DNA from: Vulcanimicrobiota bacterium
GTDB lineage: Bacteria; Vulcanimicrobiota; Vulcanimicrobiia; Vulcanimicrobiales; Vulcanimicrobiaceae
NCBI GenBank assembly: GCA_003140215.1
Contig: PLJL01000001.1
Span: 750,535-814,534, forward strand
DNA length: 64,000 nucleotides
Direction: 5' to 3'
The notes beneath the pieces were generated by a model, which was not told where the DNA came from, searched no databases, and saw nothing but the letters and a program-made list of their open reading frames with translations. Shown here in pieces: positions 9,401 to 17,986 of the stretch (within the stretch, counting starts at the first letter, position 1; each line of letters starts with the position of its first letter). The position numbers and the translations under genes were made by a program.

Positions 9401-10492
9401 ATGTCCGCCGCGACCGGGCTGATCGTGGCCTTCCTCGCCCTCGTCGCGCTCGCAGGGCTTACTGTGGCATTGCGCCGGTGGCGGGTGGAGCACCGCGAGG
9501 CGACGCGCGTCCGCGCCACGTTCGCGCGCTACGTCGCGCCCTCGGTCGTCGACCTCCTGCTCTCCCGCAAGGACGAACGGCTCTTCACCGGCCGCGCGGT
9601 CCGCGCGACGATCTTGGTCTGCCGGATCCGCGACTTCGCGCACTTCATCGAGCCGCTCACCCCCGAACAGACGCTGCGCTATCTCAACGAGTTCTACGGT
9701 CTGGCCGGAACGGCCATCCAGCGCCATCGCGGCATCATCGACAGCTTCCTCGGTGACGGCATCGTCGCGGTGTTCGGCGTTCCGCTCGACAACCCGACGC
9801 AGGAAGACGATGCGCTGCAGGCCGCCCTCGACATCGTGCGCCACGTCGTCGCGATGCGCGAGCGCTGGGCCAAACAGAACCGCAAGGCCTTCACCGTCGG
9901 GATCGGCGTCAATACCGGCGAGGTCATCGCCGGCGACGCCGGATTCCGCGACCGACGCGAGTTCACCGTCGTCGGCAGCGAGGCGACCTTCGGGCACCGG
10001 CTGCAAGAGGCGGCGTTCGCGCTCAACGCGTTCATCGTGGCGTCACACGTCACGTGCGAATCGCTCGCCGCCGAGTACAAGCTCGTACCGCTCAAGGGCG
10101 TGCCGCTCCCCGGGATCCGCCGGCTCCTCGATGCCTACGTCGTCCGCGGCCGCATCCAGGCCACCGAACGGTTCACCGTGCCGGTCGGCGCCCTGGTCGA
10201 AACGGCGATCGAGCCGGCGCCGCACCCGGCCGGCGCGCCGCCGGCGGCGATCCCCGACGAGCAGCTCGCCAGCGGTCCGATCCCGGACGGACCGATCCTA
10301 CCGTTCGCAACCGCACCGATGGCGCGCCGCAACGCCGGCGCCGCGGCCGCCGCGACCGTGGAATCCGATTTCGGGCGGCCGGACGTGCGGCCGGGCTGGA
10401 TGTTCGACCTCGACGAGGTCCATCCGATCGTGCCCGACCCGCCGCAGCCGCGTTCGACGTACGAGGACCGCGGCAACTTCTTCGACCTCTAG
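9401..10492 (+). CDS. membrane-anchored class III nucleotide cyclase homologue, degenerate active site
   Basis: One N-terminal membrane helix (about 5-24), a class III adenylate/guanylate cyclase domain (about 65-240) and a disordered Pro/Ala-rich tail to 363. The fold is recognisable: QRHRGIIDSFLGDGIVAVFG, VGIGVNTGEVIAGDAGFRDR and EFTVVGSEATFGHRLQE. Several catalytic positions are changed. The first metal Asp is R75 (VCRIRDF, usually F-x-D-I-x-G-F), the base-selecting Lys is S115 and the transition-state Asn of the N-x-x-x-R motif is Thr. The second metal Asp (D119) and the Arg remain. It may be a nucleotide-binding regulator rather than an active cyclase. Confidence 0.75.
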   Translation: MSAATGLIVAFLALVALAGLTVALRRWRVEHREATRVRATFARYVAPSVVDLLLSRKDERLFTGRAVRATILVCRIRDFAHFIEPLTPEQTLRYLNEFYGLAGTAIQRHRGIIDSFLGDGIVAVFGVPLDNPTQEDDALQAALDIVRHVVAMRERWAKQNRKAFTVGIGVNTGEVIAGDAGFRDRREFTVVGSEATFGHRLQEAAFALNAFIVASHVTCESLAAEYKLVPLKGVPLPGIRRLLDAYVVRGRIQATERFTVPVGALVETAIEPAPHPAGAPPAAIPDEQLASGPIPDGPILPFATAPMARRNAGAAAAATVESDFGRPDVRPGWMFDLDEVHPIVPDPPQPRSTYEDRGNFFDL

Positions 10493-10507
10493 CGAGGCTC
10501 CCTAGTC

Positions 10508-11392
10508 TCAGAACAGCGGCGCGTCGCTCACCAGGACCCCGTCCTCGTCGCTGTAGAGCATCGCCCCCGGGGCGAACCGCACGCCTCCGAAGGTCACCGG
10601 GACGTCGACCTCGCCGATGCGGTTCTTCGCGCTCTTCATCGGGTTCGACGCCAACGCTTTGACCCCGATGTCGAGCGTCGCCAATCGCGCGACGTCACGG
10701 ATCGCGCCGTTGATGAGCAAACCGCTCCAACCGGACGCAATCGCCAGCGCCGCGATGACGTCGCCGACGAGCGCGACCCGTGACGAGCCGCCGCCGTCGA
10801 CGACGAGCACGGCGCCGTCGCCGGGCGTGCCGAGCACCTCGCGCAGCAACGCGTTGTCCTCGAGCGTGCGCACCGTCCGAATCCGGCCGGCAAAGCAGCG
10901 CCGCCCGCCGAATTGGCGGAACGCGACCGAGCAGCTCTGCACGCGGTCCTGGTGCGCATCGACCAAGTCGACCGTTTGGAACGGTGCGACCGCGTCTGCA
11001 CCGCCGGTGACCGCGGTCGCGGTCAGCTCGAAGCGCGCACCGAACAAGAGTGGTCCCGACCCCAGGAATGCGCGGGCCGGCAGCGGGCCGTCGAAATAGT
11101 CGAGATAAACCGCGTTGAACGCCGCAAAGTCGGCGACGTCGGGCGCGAAGATCGTCACCATCACCAGATCCGCCGTCGTCATCCCGGCGGCCGTCAGCAC
11201 CCGGCGCAGATCGTCAAGCACCAGCCGCGCTTCGTCGGCCAGCGCGGGCGGCGGCTTGCCGGTGGCGGGATCGATCCCGATGCGTCCGGCCAGGTAGAGC
11301 GTGTCGCCGGCGCGCACGGCGTCGCTGAACGGCCAGCGCTTCATGTTCGGTCGCAGCGTCTTGCCGGGGAGGTCGATGTGCTCGCGGTGCAT
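10508..11392 (-). CDS. RidA-RraA fusion protein
   Basis: Two known enzyme-like domains in one 294-residue chain. Residues about 5-127 are a RidA/YjgF fold ([41 protein letters not shown]), the family of reactive enamine/imine deaminases. Residues about 138-294 match RraA/4-hydroxy-4-methyl-2-oxoglutarate aldolase ([70 protein letters not shown]). The conserved GGGxxxxALxGD and NGxxRD catalytic motifs are intact. It starts with ATG at 11392 after AGGGG. The fusion suggests linked handling of reactive 2-oxoacid or enamine intermediates; substrates are inferred only. Confidence 0.85.
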   Translation of the reverse strand: MHREHIDLPGKTLRPNMKRWPFSDAVRAGDTLYLAGRIGIDPATGKPPPALADEARLVLDDLRRVLTAAGMTTADLVMVTIFAPDVADFAAFNAVYLDYFDGPLPARAFLGSGPLLFGARFELTATAVTGGADAVAPFQTVDLVDAHQDRVQSCSVAFRQFGGRRCFAGRIRTVRTLEDNALLREVLGTPGDGAVLVVDGGGSSRVALVGDVIAALAIASGWSGLLINGAIRDVARLATLDIGVKALASNPMKSAKNRIGEVDVPVTFGGVRFAPGAMLYSDEDGVLVSDAPLF

Positions 11393-11400
11393 CGCCCCTT

Positions 11401-12573
11401 CTAGGACGCCGGCCCCTCCGCTGCCTTCGGCGCAGCGAACAGGCGCCGCAGGACGGGCTCGAGCGAGGCGCCCTGCACGACGATCGTCGCCAGCACGACG
11501 GCGAAGGTGGCATCGATGATCTGCGCGCGATAGGGTTGCGCATCCGGTAGCGAGAGCGCCAGCGCGAGCGGCAACGCTCCGCGCATCCCGGCCAAGAACA
11601 CGGTGATTCGTCCGGCGCGGTCGCGCGTGGCCAGCAGCGCGAGCACCACGCGCGCCAGTGCCACGGCGGCGACCGCCGTGACGACCAGCCCCGGCTCGTG
11701 CGCGATGCGCTCGGGGCGGATCAGCAAACCGGTCGCGATGAAGACGACGGCGTTGGCGACGAAGGCCAACGCGCTCCAGGCGCGGTCGACGTCATCCGCA
11801 TTGCTGATCGCACGCGGCATCCGCGCAGCGACGGCGCGCAACGCGATCGCGCCGGCCGCGGTTGCGAAGATGCCCGAGCAATGCAGCGCCGTCGCCGCGA
11901 GGTACGCGACGTAGGCGAGCACGATCGTCACGGTGATCTCGTACTCCGACGCCGAGGTCGCGCGCAGGACGCCCGCGCACACCACGCCGGCGATCGCGCC
12001 GATCGCCGCGCCGCCGGCGATTTCGGCCAGGCCGAGCAGCGTATCGGCGCCGACCGGCGTCGGCTGCCCCGCTGCCAGCGCCAGCGCGAACGCGAACAGG
12101 ATCAGCGCGACGCCGTCGTTGGCCAGCGACTCGCCCTCGACGAGCGTCCGCAAATCGACCGGGACGACGACCCGCCGGAACACGGCGACGACTGCGACCG
12201 GATCGGTTGCGGCGACGATCGCACCGAACAACAACGCCGGCGCAAACGGCAGGGCCTGCACCGCGACCAGGCTACCGGCGACGATCGCCGCCGTCGCCAG
12301 GGTTCCCGGGACCGCGAGCAGCGCGATCCGCCACGCCGTACGCCGCAGGGCGGCGAGATCGAGATTCCACGCCGCTTCGAAAATCAGCGGCGGCAGAAAC
12401 ACGAACAAGAGCGTATCGCCGAATGCGAACGGCGGAGCGATCGGCACGAGCGCCCCGATCGCCACGAGCGCGACGGCGGCCGGAACGCGGATGCGCTCGG
12501 CGAGGATCGCAACGAGGGCGGCCGCACCGAGCAGAACGACGAACGCTGCGACGCCGTGGGCGACGTCGTTCAT
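11401..12573 (-). CDS. Na+/H+ antiporter, CPA1 family
   Basis: A 390-residue membrane protein of the monovalent cation/proton antiporter-1 family with about 12 helices. The ion-binding motifs are present: [17 protein letters not shown] and [20 protein letters not shown] (the ND pair of electroneutral CPA1 members). [15 protein letters not shown] near the C-terminus is also characteristic. The start is ATG at 12573, overlapping the sirtuin stop as ATGA; the open frame extends upstream but only through the sirtuin gene. It probably exchanges Na+ or K+ for H+. Confidence 0.85.
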   Translation of the reverse strand: MNDVAHGVAAFVVLLGAAALVAILAERIRVPAAVALVAIGALVPIAPPFAFGDTLLFVFLPPLIFEAAWNLDLAALRRTAWRIALLAVPGTLATAAIVAGSLVAVQALPFAPALLFGAIVAATDPVAVVAVFRRVVVPVDLRTLVEGESLANDGVALILFAFALALAAGQPTPVGADTLLGLAEIAGGAAIGAIAGVVCAGVLRATSASEYEITVTIVLAYVAYLAATALHCSGIFATAAGAIALRAVAARMPRAISNADDVDRAWSALAFVANAVVFIATGLLIRPERIAHEPGLVVTAVAAVALARVVLALLATRDRAGRITVFLAGMRGALPLALALSLPDAQPYRAQIIDATFAVVLATIVVQGASLEPVLRRLFAAPKAAEGPAS

Positions 12574-13301
12574 GCTGCCAGCTCGGGCAGCACGTCCGAT
12601 GCGCGAGCACGCACGGACTGATCGACCAGCGGCGTGAGCGCGGTCTGCTCCGGATTGATCTCGACGACGTACGCGGGCGTGGCGCGTTTGGTCGCGAGCG
12701 ACGCCGCCGGGTGCACGACGCCGGAGGTACCCACGACGAGCATCAGGTCGGCGCGGCGCGCCGCGTCGAAGGCCGCCGCCAGGACGGCCTGCGGCAACGC
12801 TTCCCCGAACCACACGATGTCGGGCCGCCACATCCCGCCGCAGTCGTGTTCGAGCGCGCCGGGATCATCGCGCGCGATGCTGCCGACGACGTCGTCGAGC
12901 GGCCGCCGCGCATCGCAGTGCGTGCACTTCGCCTCGCGCAGGGTACCGTGCAGCTCGAGCACGTTACGCGACCCAGCACGCAGGTGCAACGAGTCGACGT
13001 TTTGCGTCACCAGCGTAAAGTCGGCGGCGCGGGCTTCGATGCGCGCCAGCGCGACGTGGGCCGGGGAAGGCTCGACGCCGCGATGGGCCCGGCGCCGTTC
13101 GCTGTACCACGTCCAGACCAGCCGCGGATCGCGCGCGAAACCCTGGGGCGACGCCAACTCCTCGACGCGATGCGTGCGCCACAACCCGCCCACGCCCCGA
13201 AAGGTCGGCAGCCCGCTCTCGGCCGAGATGCCCGAGCCGGTGAGCACGCAAATCGAGCGCGCCGCGGTGAGCCGCTCGCGCAGGCCGGCGAGGTCAGTCA
13301 T
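12570..13301 (-). CDS. Sir2-family NAD-dependent protein deacylase
   Basis: A 243-residue sirtuin with the NAD-binding motifs VLTGSGISAESGLPTFRG and LVTQNVDSLH, the catalytic His in LELHGTL and VVGTSGVVHPAA. WTWYSERR carries the Tyr-x-x-Arg pair that in class III (SIRT5/CobB-like) sirtuins binds acidic acyl groups, so desuccinylase or demalonylase activity is likely. The zinc site is unusual: the first pair CTHC is normal, but the second has EHDCGG instead of C-x-x-C, leaving Cys plus possibly His. The start is ATG at 13301 by alignment. It is coupled to the antiporter gene. Confidence 0.85.
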   Translation of the reverse strand: MTDLAGLRERLTAARSICVLTGSGISAESGLPTFRGVGGLWRTHRVEELASPQGFARDPRLVWTWYSERRRAHRGVEPSPAHVALARIEARAADFTLVTQNVDSLHLRAGSRNVLELHGTLREAKCTHCDARRPLDDVVGSIARDDPGALEHDCGGMWRPDIVWFGEALPQAVLAAAFDAARRADLMLVVGTSGVVHPAASLATKRATPAYVVEINPEQTALTPLVDQSVRARASDVLPELAA

Positions 13302-13395
13302 TGCGTCCCACCTTCGCCCGGCCCGGCCATCCGTCCGGCGTCGCGCCACGTTACCGGGGCGAGGTGACCGCCACAACGACGCGAAGGCCCGCCCG

Positions 13396-13929
13396 ATGGA
13401 TTCCGGGGTCCGCCTGATGGAACGAGTCAGCGCGCGCGACGCCAGTGCGTTCGAAGCGCTCTATGACGGTTACCATCGGCTGGTCTTCGGCATCGGCCTG
13501 CGCATGTTGGGCGATCCAAGCATGGCTGAAGACTTGACGCAAACGGTGTTCCTGAAGATCTGGACCTCGCCGGAGGCGTTTCGCGGCGGCTCGTTCGTCG
13601 CGTGGGTCTCGCGGGTCACGCGCAATCGCGCCCTCGACGTCTTGCGGTCGAAGGCGGTCCGGCCGGAGGCCGAGATCCCGGCCGACTTACCGCTGGAGGG
13701 CGCGCTCGACGACGCGGTGTTCGCGCGGCTCGACGCCCAGCAGGTGCGCGACGCGCTCTCGAAGCTGCCGCCCGAGCAGCGCGGCCTCATCGAGCTCGGA
13801 TTCTTCGGCGGGGTTACGCACCAAGAGCTGGCCGAGCGGACGGCGACGCCGCTGGGGACCGTCAAGACGCGCATTCGAAGCGGCTTGCGGCGGATGCGCG
13901 ACGTGCTCGGCCAGCAGGTGACGCGATGA
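13396..13929 (+). CDS. ECF-type RNA polymerase sigma factor (SigK-like)
   Basis: A 177-residue sigma factor. Region 2 covers about 18-85 (FEALYDGYHRLVFGIGLRML, AEDLTQTVFLKIWTSPEAF, FVAWVSRVTRNRALDVLRSK). Region 4 covers about 118-170 (ALSKLPPEQRGLIELGFFGG, HQELAERTATPLGTVKTRIR). The start is ATG at 13396 with GAAGG 8 nt upstream. Its stop overlaps the next start as ATGA, and that gene encodes an RskA-type anti-sigma factor, so the pair is the usual regulatory unit. It probably directs a stress regulon. Target promoters are unknown. Confidence 0.88.
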   Translation: MDSGVRLMERVSARDASAFEALYDGYHRLVFGIGLRMLGDPSMAEDLTQTVFLKIWTSPEAFRGGSFVAWVSRVTRNRALDVLRSKAVRPEAEIPADLPLEGALDDAVFARLDAQQVRDALSKLPPEQRGLIELGFFGGVTHQELAERTATPLGTVKTRIRSGLRRMRDVLGQQVTR

Positions 13930-14711
13930 TCGGCCAACCGGACCGCGAGCAGCTGCTCGAGTCGGTCGCGCTCTACGCCCTGGGCGTGCTCCCGCGCGAA
14001 GAAGCCGCGCTGATCGCCGCGTTCATCGCCAACGACGATGACGCGCGCCGCGAATACCTCGACTTGCGCGCCGCCGCCGACGCGCTGGCCTACACCGCCG
14101 AGGAGCCGGTCGACTCGGCAACTTCGAACCGCATGAAGGAGCGCCTGATGGCGCGTGTGCGCTCCGACGCCGCGGCCGGCCGCATCGCGCCGCGCCGCAT
14201 CGCCGCCGCGTACCCGCCCTGGATGTGGGGCACCGGTCTGGCAGCGGCGGTCGCCATCGTGTTCTCGCTGGTGACGGTCGTCGGCGACGTCAACGTGCGC
14301 GGCGAGCTGTCCGCGTTGCGGCGCAGCAACGACGGGCTGCGTAGCGAGGTGGGGGCCGCCCAGCGCGTCGCCGCGAGCGACCGCCGCACGCTGACCGACC
14401 TGCTGGCCTCGGATGCCAAGCGCTACACCGTCCCCGCCGGCACGATCGTGGTCCGCCGCGACCGCATCTACTTCGCGTTCTCGAAGCTTCCGCTGCTGCC
14501 CCGAGGGCGGGTCTACCAGGCCTGGACGGCGCCCAAAGGCGCGACGGCGATGCAACCCAGCGTCACCTTCACGCCCAACAGCGACGGCGTCGCGGTCGTC
14601 GCCCTGCCCGTCGATGCGACCCGGGTCGGGGTCGTGGCGGTCAGCGTCGAACCGGAAGGCGGAAGCAAAGCGCCCACCACGACCCCGACGGTGGTCGCGC
14701 CGCTCACGTAA
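13926..14711 (+). CDS. RskA-type membrane anti-sigma factor
   Basis: A 261-residue protein. The N-terminal helical zone (about 1-65; LLESVALYALGVLPREEAAL, EYLDLRAAADALAYTA) binds the sigma factor. One membrane helix lies at about 98-118 (MWGTGLAAAVAIVFSLVTVV). A coiled-coil stretch follows (LRRSNDGLRSEVGAAQ). The extracytoplasmic RskA domain is marked by LPRGRVYQAWTAPKG. Regulated proteolysis of such proteins normally frees the sigma factor. It is coupled to the sigma gene by a 4-bp overlap. Confidence 0.85.
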   Translation: MIGQPDREQLLESVALYALGVLPREEAALIAAFIANDDDARREYLDLRAAADALAYTAEEPVDSATSNRMKERLMARVRSDAAAGRIAPRRIAAAYPPWMWGTGLAAAVAIVFSLVTVVGDVNVRGELSALRRSNDGLRSEVGAAQRVAASDRRTLTDLLASDAKRYTVPAGTIVVRRDRIYFAFSKLPLLPRGRVYQAWTAPKGATAMQPSVTFTPNSDGVAVVALPVDATRVGVVAVSVEPEGGSKAPTTTPTVVAPLT

Positions 14712-14730
14712 TCGCCCAGAACGGACGCCG

Positions 14731-15552
14731 CTGCTCGAACCCGTCACCCCCGCAACTCGCCGCGAGGCGATCGCCTTCGCGGCGCGCCGCCCGTACGAGA
14801 ACGTCTTCCTCCAATGGGTGCTCGAGGGCGGCCACGGCCCCGGCGTGCCCGACGCGCTGCTGCTCAGCCGCGGGATGCACGGGCTCGTCAACGGTCTGGC
14901 CTACTACGGCGCCCAGCTCGTCTTCGCCGCCGACGACGAGGCGGCGGTCGGCACGTTTGCGCTCGAGATGCGCCGCCACCACGGGGTGCGCAGCGTCGTC
15001 GGGCCCAAGGACGCAGTCGATGGGCTGTGGGCGCGGATTCGCACCTGGCACCCGCCGCCGACGGTGGTCCGCGACGACCAGCCGGTCTACGCTCTGGCGC
15101 GGCCGGAGCTGCGCGACGTCGGTCCGGATGTCGCGGTCCGCCCGGCGCACGACGACGAATCCGAAGCGGTCGCCGAGAATAGCGCGCAGATGATCTTGGG
15201 CGAGCTGGGCTACGATCCGCGCGCCAACCGCAGCGGGTTCACGGCGACGGTCCGGCGGGCTATCGCGCACGGCGCGTGGTGGGTCTGGGTCGCCGACGAA
15301 ACGCTGCGCTTTCAGCTCAACGTCGGCCCACGCACCGCGGCGACCGCGCAGCTGCAAGGCGTGTGGACGCCGCCCGAACAACGCGGGAACGGATACGCGG
15401 CGTTGGCCCTGGCCGCCGTCGCGCGCCGCCTGTTCGCTACGGAGACGACGCTCTCGCTCTACGTCAACGCTTTCAACGCTCCGGCGATCGCGCTCTACGA
15501 GCGGATCGGCTTCCGGCGCGTCGCAACGTTCGCCACCTACCTGTTCGCGTGA
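14731..15552 (+). CDS. GNAT family N-acetyltransferase with N-terminal DUF4081-like domain
   Basis: A protein of about 273 residues. The first 120 (AIAFAARRPYENVFLQWVLE, GLAYYGAQLVFAADDEAAVG) resemble the DUF4081 domain that precedes some GNAT domains. The GNAT fold follows, with acetyl-CoA loop QLQGVWTPPEQRGNGYAALA and SLYVNAFNAPAIALYERIGF. No ATG, GTG or TTG lies near the expected N-terminus. The first standard start (ATG at 14614) would bury about 100 bp in the anti-sigma gene in another frame. CTG at 14731 gives a family-like N-terminus (LLEPVTPATRREAI). The substrate is unknown. The stop overlaps the next start as GTGA. Confidence 0.7.
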   Translation: MLEPVTPATRREAIAFAARRPYENVFLQWVLEGGHGPGVPDALLLSRGMHGLVNGLAYYGAQLVFAADDEAAVGTFALEMRRHHGVRSVVGPKDAVDGLWARIRTWHPPPTVVRDDQPVYALARPELRDVGPDVAVRPAHDDESEAVAENSAQMILGELGYDPRANRSGFTATVRRAIAHGAWWVWVADETLRFQLNVGPRTAATAQLQGVWTPPEQRGNGYAALALAAVARRLFATETTLSLYVNAFNAPAIALYERIGFRRVATFATYLFA

Positions 15553-16607
15553 GCCGCGCCTTCGCGCTCGACGCCCTCGCGCTCGTGCTGGCGTGGAGCG
15601 CGACGTCCGCACCGCTGTCGCGCGGCTGGATCGAGTCCGGCTACGCCAACGGGTTTTTCGCCGCGTTGAACCGGGCGCTGGTCCCGCTGACCGATCGCAT
15701 CCCCTTCGCGGTCGGCGACGCCGAGACGATCGTGATCCTCGTCGCGCTCGTCGCATGGTGGGTGCGCGCGCTGCGCCGCGCGCCGCGCGGCCGCAAGCGC
15801 GCAACGGCGGCGGCGCTGCTCGCCCATACGATCGGTTTCGCCGCCTTGGGCGTGGTCGTGTTCGAGCTGGCTTGGGGTTTGAACTATCGGCGCGCGACGG
15901 TCGTCACGCGCATCGACTACAGCGACGCGCGCGTGACCGATACCGCCGTCGCGGCGTTCAGCGAGCGCATCGTCTCAACGCTCAACGCCGACGTCGGCGC
16001 CGCCCACGCCGAGACGCTCGACCGCGCGAAGCTGCGCGCCGCCTTCGAGCCGATCGTGCGCCGGCTCGGCGACGATTGGGAGGTTGCGGTGACGGCCCCC
16101 AAAACGACGCTGATCGATCCGTACTACGAGGCGGCGGGGATCGGCGGCCAGTACTCGCCGTTCTCGTTCGAGACGATGCTCAACGCGTCGTTTCTGCCGG
16201 TCGAGGTGCCGCGCGCGCTCGCGCACGAATGGGCGCACGTCGGCGGCTTCACCGACGAGGGCGATGCGAACTACATCGGCACGCTCACGTGTCTGCGTTC
16301 GGGCGATCCGCTGATCCGTTACTCCGGCGCGTTTTGGACCTACGGCGACCTGCCCGAAGCGCAGCGCCGGCGGCTGCGGCTCGATCCGCGCGTGGTCGCC
16401 GATTTCCAGGCCAGCCGCGAGCGCTTCTTGCGGCACTACAAACCGCAGATCTTCGCCATGCAGTGGAACTTCTACGACCGCTACCTGCGCAGCAGCGGCG
16501 TCAAGGGCGGAGTCGCGTCGTACGGTTTCTTTCTCAAGCTGCTGGTGGGAACGCCGCTGGACGCCCAAGGCTTGCCGCTGCTCAGACCCGGCGCCTCGGC
16601 TAGCTGA
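15549..16607 (+). CDS. DUF3810-like membrane zinc metallopeptidase
   Basis: A 352-residue protein with N-terminal hydrophobic segments (about 5-20, 55-72, 88-108) and a large soluble part. The key motif is PRALAHEWAHVGGFTDEGDA, an HExxH site with a downstream Glu that could be the third ligand, as in the DUF3810 family. AAGIGGQYSPFSFETMLNAS, preceding it, is also family-like. GTG at 15549 is used because it overlaps the GNAT stop. The 3' end overlaps the convergent amidohydrolase gene by 8 bp. The substrate is unknown. Confidence 0.65.
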   Translation: MSRAFALDALALVLAWSATSAPLSRGWIESGYANGFFAALNRALVPLTDRIPFAVGDAETIVILVALVAWWVRALRRAPRGRKRATAAALLAHTIGFAALGVVVFELAWGLNYRRATVVTRIDYSDARVTDTAVAAFSERIVSTLNADVGAAHAETLDRAKLRAAFEPIVRRLGDDWEVAVTAPKTTLIDPYYEAAGIGGQYSPFSFETMLNASFLPVEVPRALAHEWAHVGGFTDEGDANYIGTLTCLRSGDPLIRYSGAFWTYGDLPEAQRRRLRLDPRVVADFQASRERFLRHYKPQIFAMQWNFYDRYLRSSGVKGGVASYGFFLKLLVGTPLDAQGLPLLRPGASAS

Positions 16608-17409
16608 ACGCCGGCGTCAACCGGCGCGCATTCTCCGTGGTGATCGCGCGCAGCGTCGCGGCGTCGAGGCCGAGCGCGCGCAGGCCGTTGATCTCGCCGT
16701 CGTAGGCATGTGGGACGTTCGGAAAGTCGGTACCGTGCACGATCTGGTGCGCGCCGCGCTCGACGTCGGCGCGGGTGACCGTCACGCGCATCGGCGAATC
16801 CAGCGCGAACGCCATCGTCGTATCGAGAAACAGCCGCGGCTCGCGCTGCAGGTGCTCGATGTAGCGCAGGTGATCGGGCAAGCCGAAATGCGCGACGACC
16901 ACGCGCAGCGTCGGATGGCGTTCGAGGACGCGCGCGATGCGCGCCGGGCCGTCGTTGGTCTCGGGTGACCACGGGATCGCACCGACGTGCACCAGGACGA
17001 AGCCGTCGTGCTCGGCGACCGCGTCGAGCACGCCGCCCAAGCGCGGATCGTCGAGCCCGAAGTGCTGCACGTTCTCGTGCACCTTGAGCCCGGCGCAGCC
17101 GCCGCGCAGGGCGTCGCGCACGTCGCCGGCCGGATCGGGGTCGTTCAGGTGAACCGTCGCGAGCGGCACCGCCCCGGCTCCGAGGTCGCGCGCCGTCGCG
17201 TTGAGCCAGTCGTTGAGATCGCGCGCCATGCCGGGTTTGTGCGCGTAGGAACAAAACGCGAACTTCTCCACGCCGTGCTCGCGCAGGATGCGCGCAACCT
17301 CGCGCGGCTCGGTCGGATGTTCGAGCACCCAAGGGCTGCGCTCGGCGAACCAGCGGCGTATCGCTGCGAACAGCCGCGGCGGGTGGAGGTGCGTGTGGAC
17401 GTCGATCAC
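16600..17409 (-). CDS. metal-dependent hydrolase, amidohydrolase-2 family
   Basis: A 269-residue TIM-barrel enzyme. It begins MIDVHTHLHPPRL, supplying the H-x-H metal site. GCAGLKVHENVQHFGLDD, GFVLVHVGAIPWS and VVAHFGLPDHLRYIEHLQ match amidohydrolase-2/ACMSD-like proteins, with the final catalytic Asp in HGTDFPNVP. Members hydrolyse or decarboxylate cyclic or aromatic substrates; which one here is unknown. The start is GTG at 17409, because the chain upstream is not family-like. Confidence 0.78.
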   Translation of the reverse strand: MIDVHTHLHPPRLFAAIRRWFAERSPWVLEHPTEPREVARILREHGVEKFAFCSYAHKPGMARDLNDWLNATARDLGAGAVPLATVHLNDPDPAGDVRDALRGGCAGLKVHENVQHFGLDDPRLGGVLDAVAEHDGFVLVHVGAIPWSPETNDGPARIARVLERHPTLRVVVAHFGLPDHLRYIEHLQREPRLFLDTTMAFALDSPMRVTVTRADVERGAHQIVHGTDFPNVPHAYDGEINGLRALGLDAATLRAITTENARRLTPAFS

Positions 17410-17437
17410 CGCTGAGCATGAGCCCTGCGGGAGGCGC

Positions 17438-17456
17438 CCGGTTGCAGCGCAACCGG
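17438..17456. other. inverted repeat between divergent genes
   Basis: CCGGTTGC-AGC-GCAACCGG is a perfect 8-bp stem with a 3-nt loop, 29 bp upstream of both the amidohydrolase and OsmC starts. It could be an operator for one or both; no regulator is identified. Confidence 0.35.
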
Positions 17457-17484
17457 CGGACCGCGGCGGGCTTTTCTGAAGCGC

Positions 17485-17928
17485 ATGCAAACGCCCGACG
17501 ACATCGCACGCAGCGCCTCGGTCCACTGGGAGGGTGACATCGCCCGCGGCAAGGGCACGATCACCGCCGAGAGCGGCCTCGTCACGGCCGGATACTCGTT
17601 CGGGACGCGCTTTAGCAACGAGCCCGGCACGAATCCCGAAGAGCTGCTGGCCGCCGCGCACGCCGCGTGCTTCACGATGGCGCTCACGCTTGCGTTGAGC
17701 CGCGCCGGCCATGCCCCGACCGCCGTCGACACGACGGCGCGTGTCCACCTCAAGCGCGACGCTCAGGGCTTCGACGTCCCGCTCATCGAGCTCGCCACGA
17801 CCGCGACGGCGCCGGGGCTCGACGCAGACGAGTTTCAGAAGCTCGCCGGTGCGGCGAAGGAAAACTGCCCGATAAGCCGCGCCCTCAAGGCGGTCGAGAT
17901 CAGGCTCGATGCCCGACTCAATCCTTAA
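17485..17928 (+). CDS. OsmC family peroxiredoxin
   Basis: A 147-residue protein matching the OsmC subgroup of the OsmC/Ohr family: TNPEELLAAAHAACFTMALT carries the peroxidatic Cys, and AKENCPISRAL the resolving Cys. The Arg of the active site fits SYSFGTRF-type sequence near residue 40. It would reduce organic hydroperoxides in the cytoplasm. The length is normal and the start is ATG at 17485. It is followed closely by the desaturase gene, which may share its transcript; lipid peroxidation offers a plausible link. Confidence 0.87.
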   Translation: MQTPDDIARSASVHWEGDIARGKGTITAESGLVTAGYSFGTRFSNEPGTNPEELLAAAHAACFTMALTLALSRAGHAPTAVDTTARVHLKRDAQGFDVPLIELATTATAPGLDADEFQKLAGAAKENCPISRALKAVEIRLDARLNP

Positions 17929-17986
17929 CCTGGGCGGCGCTGTGGCTGCCAGGACTCGGCCCACAAAGGGCGCACCTCCTTTGGTC

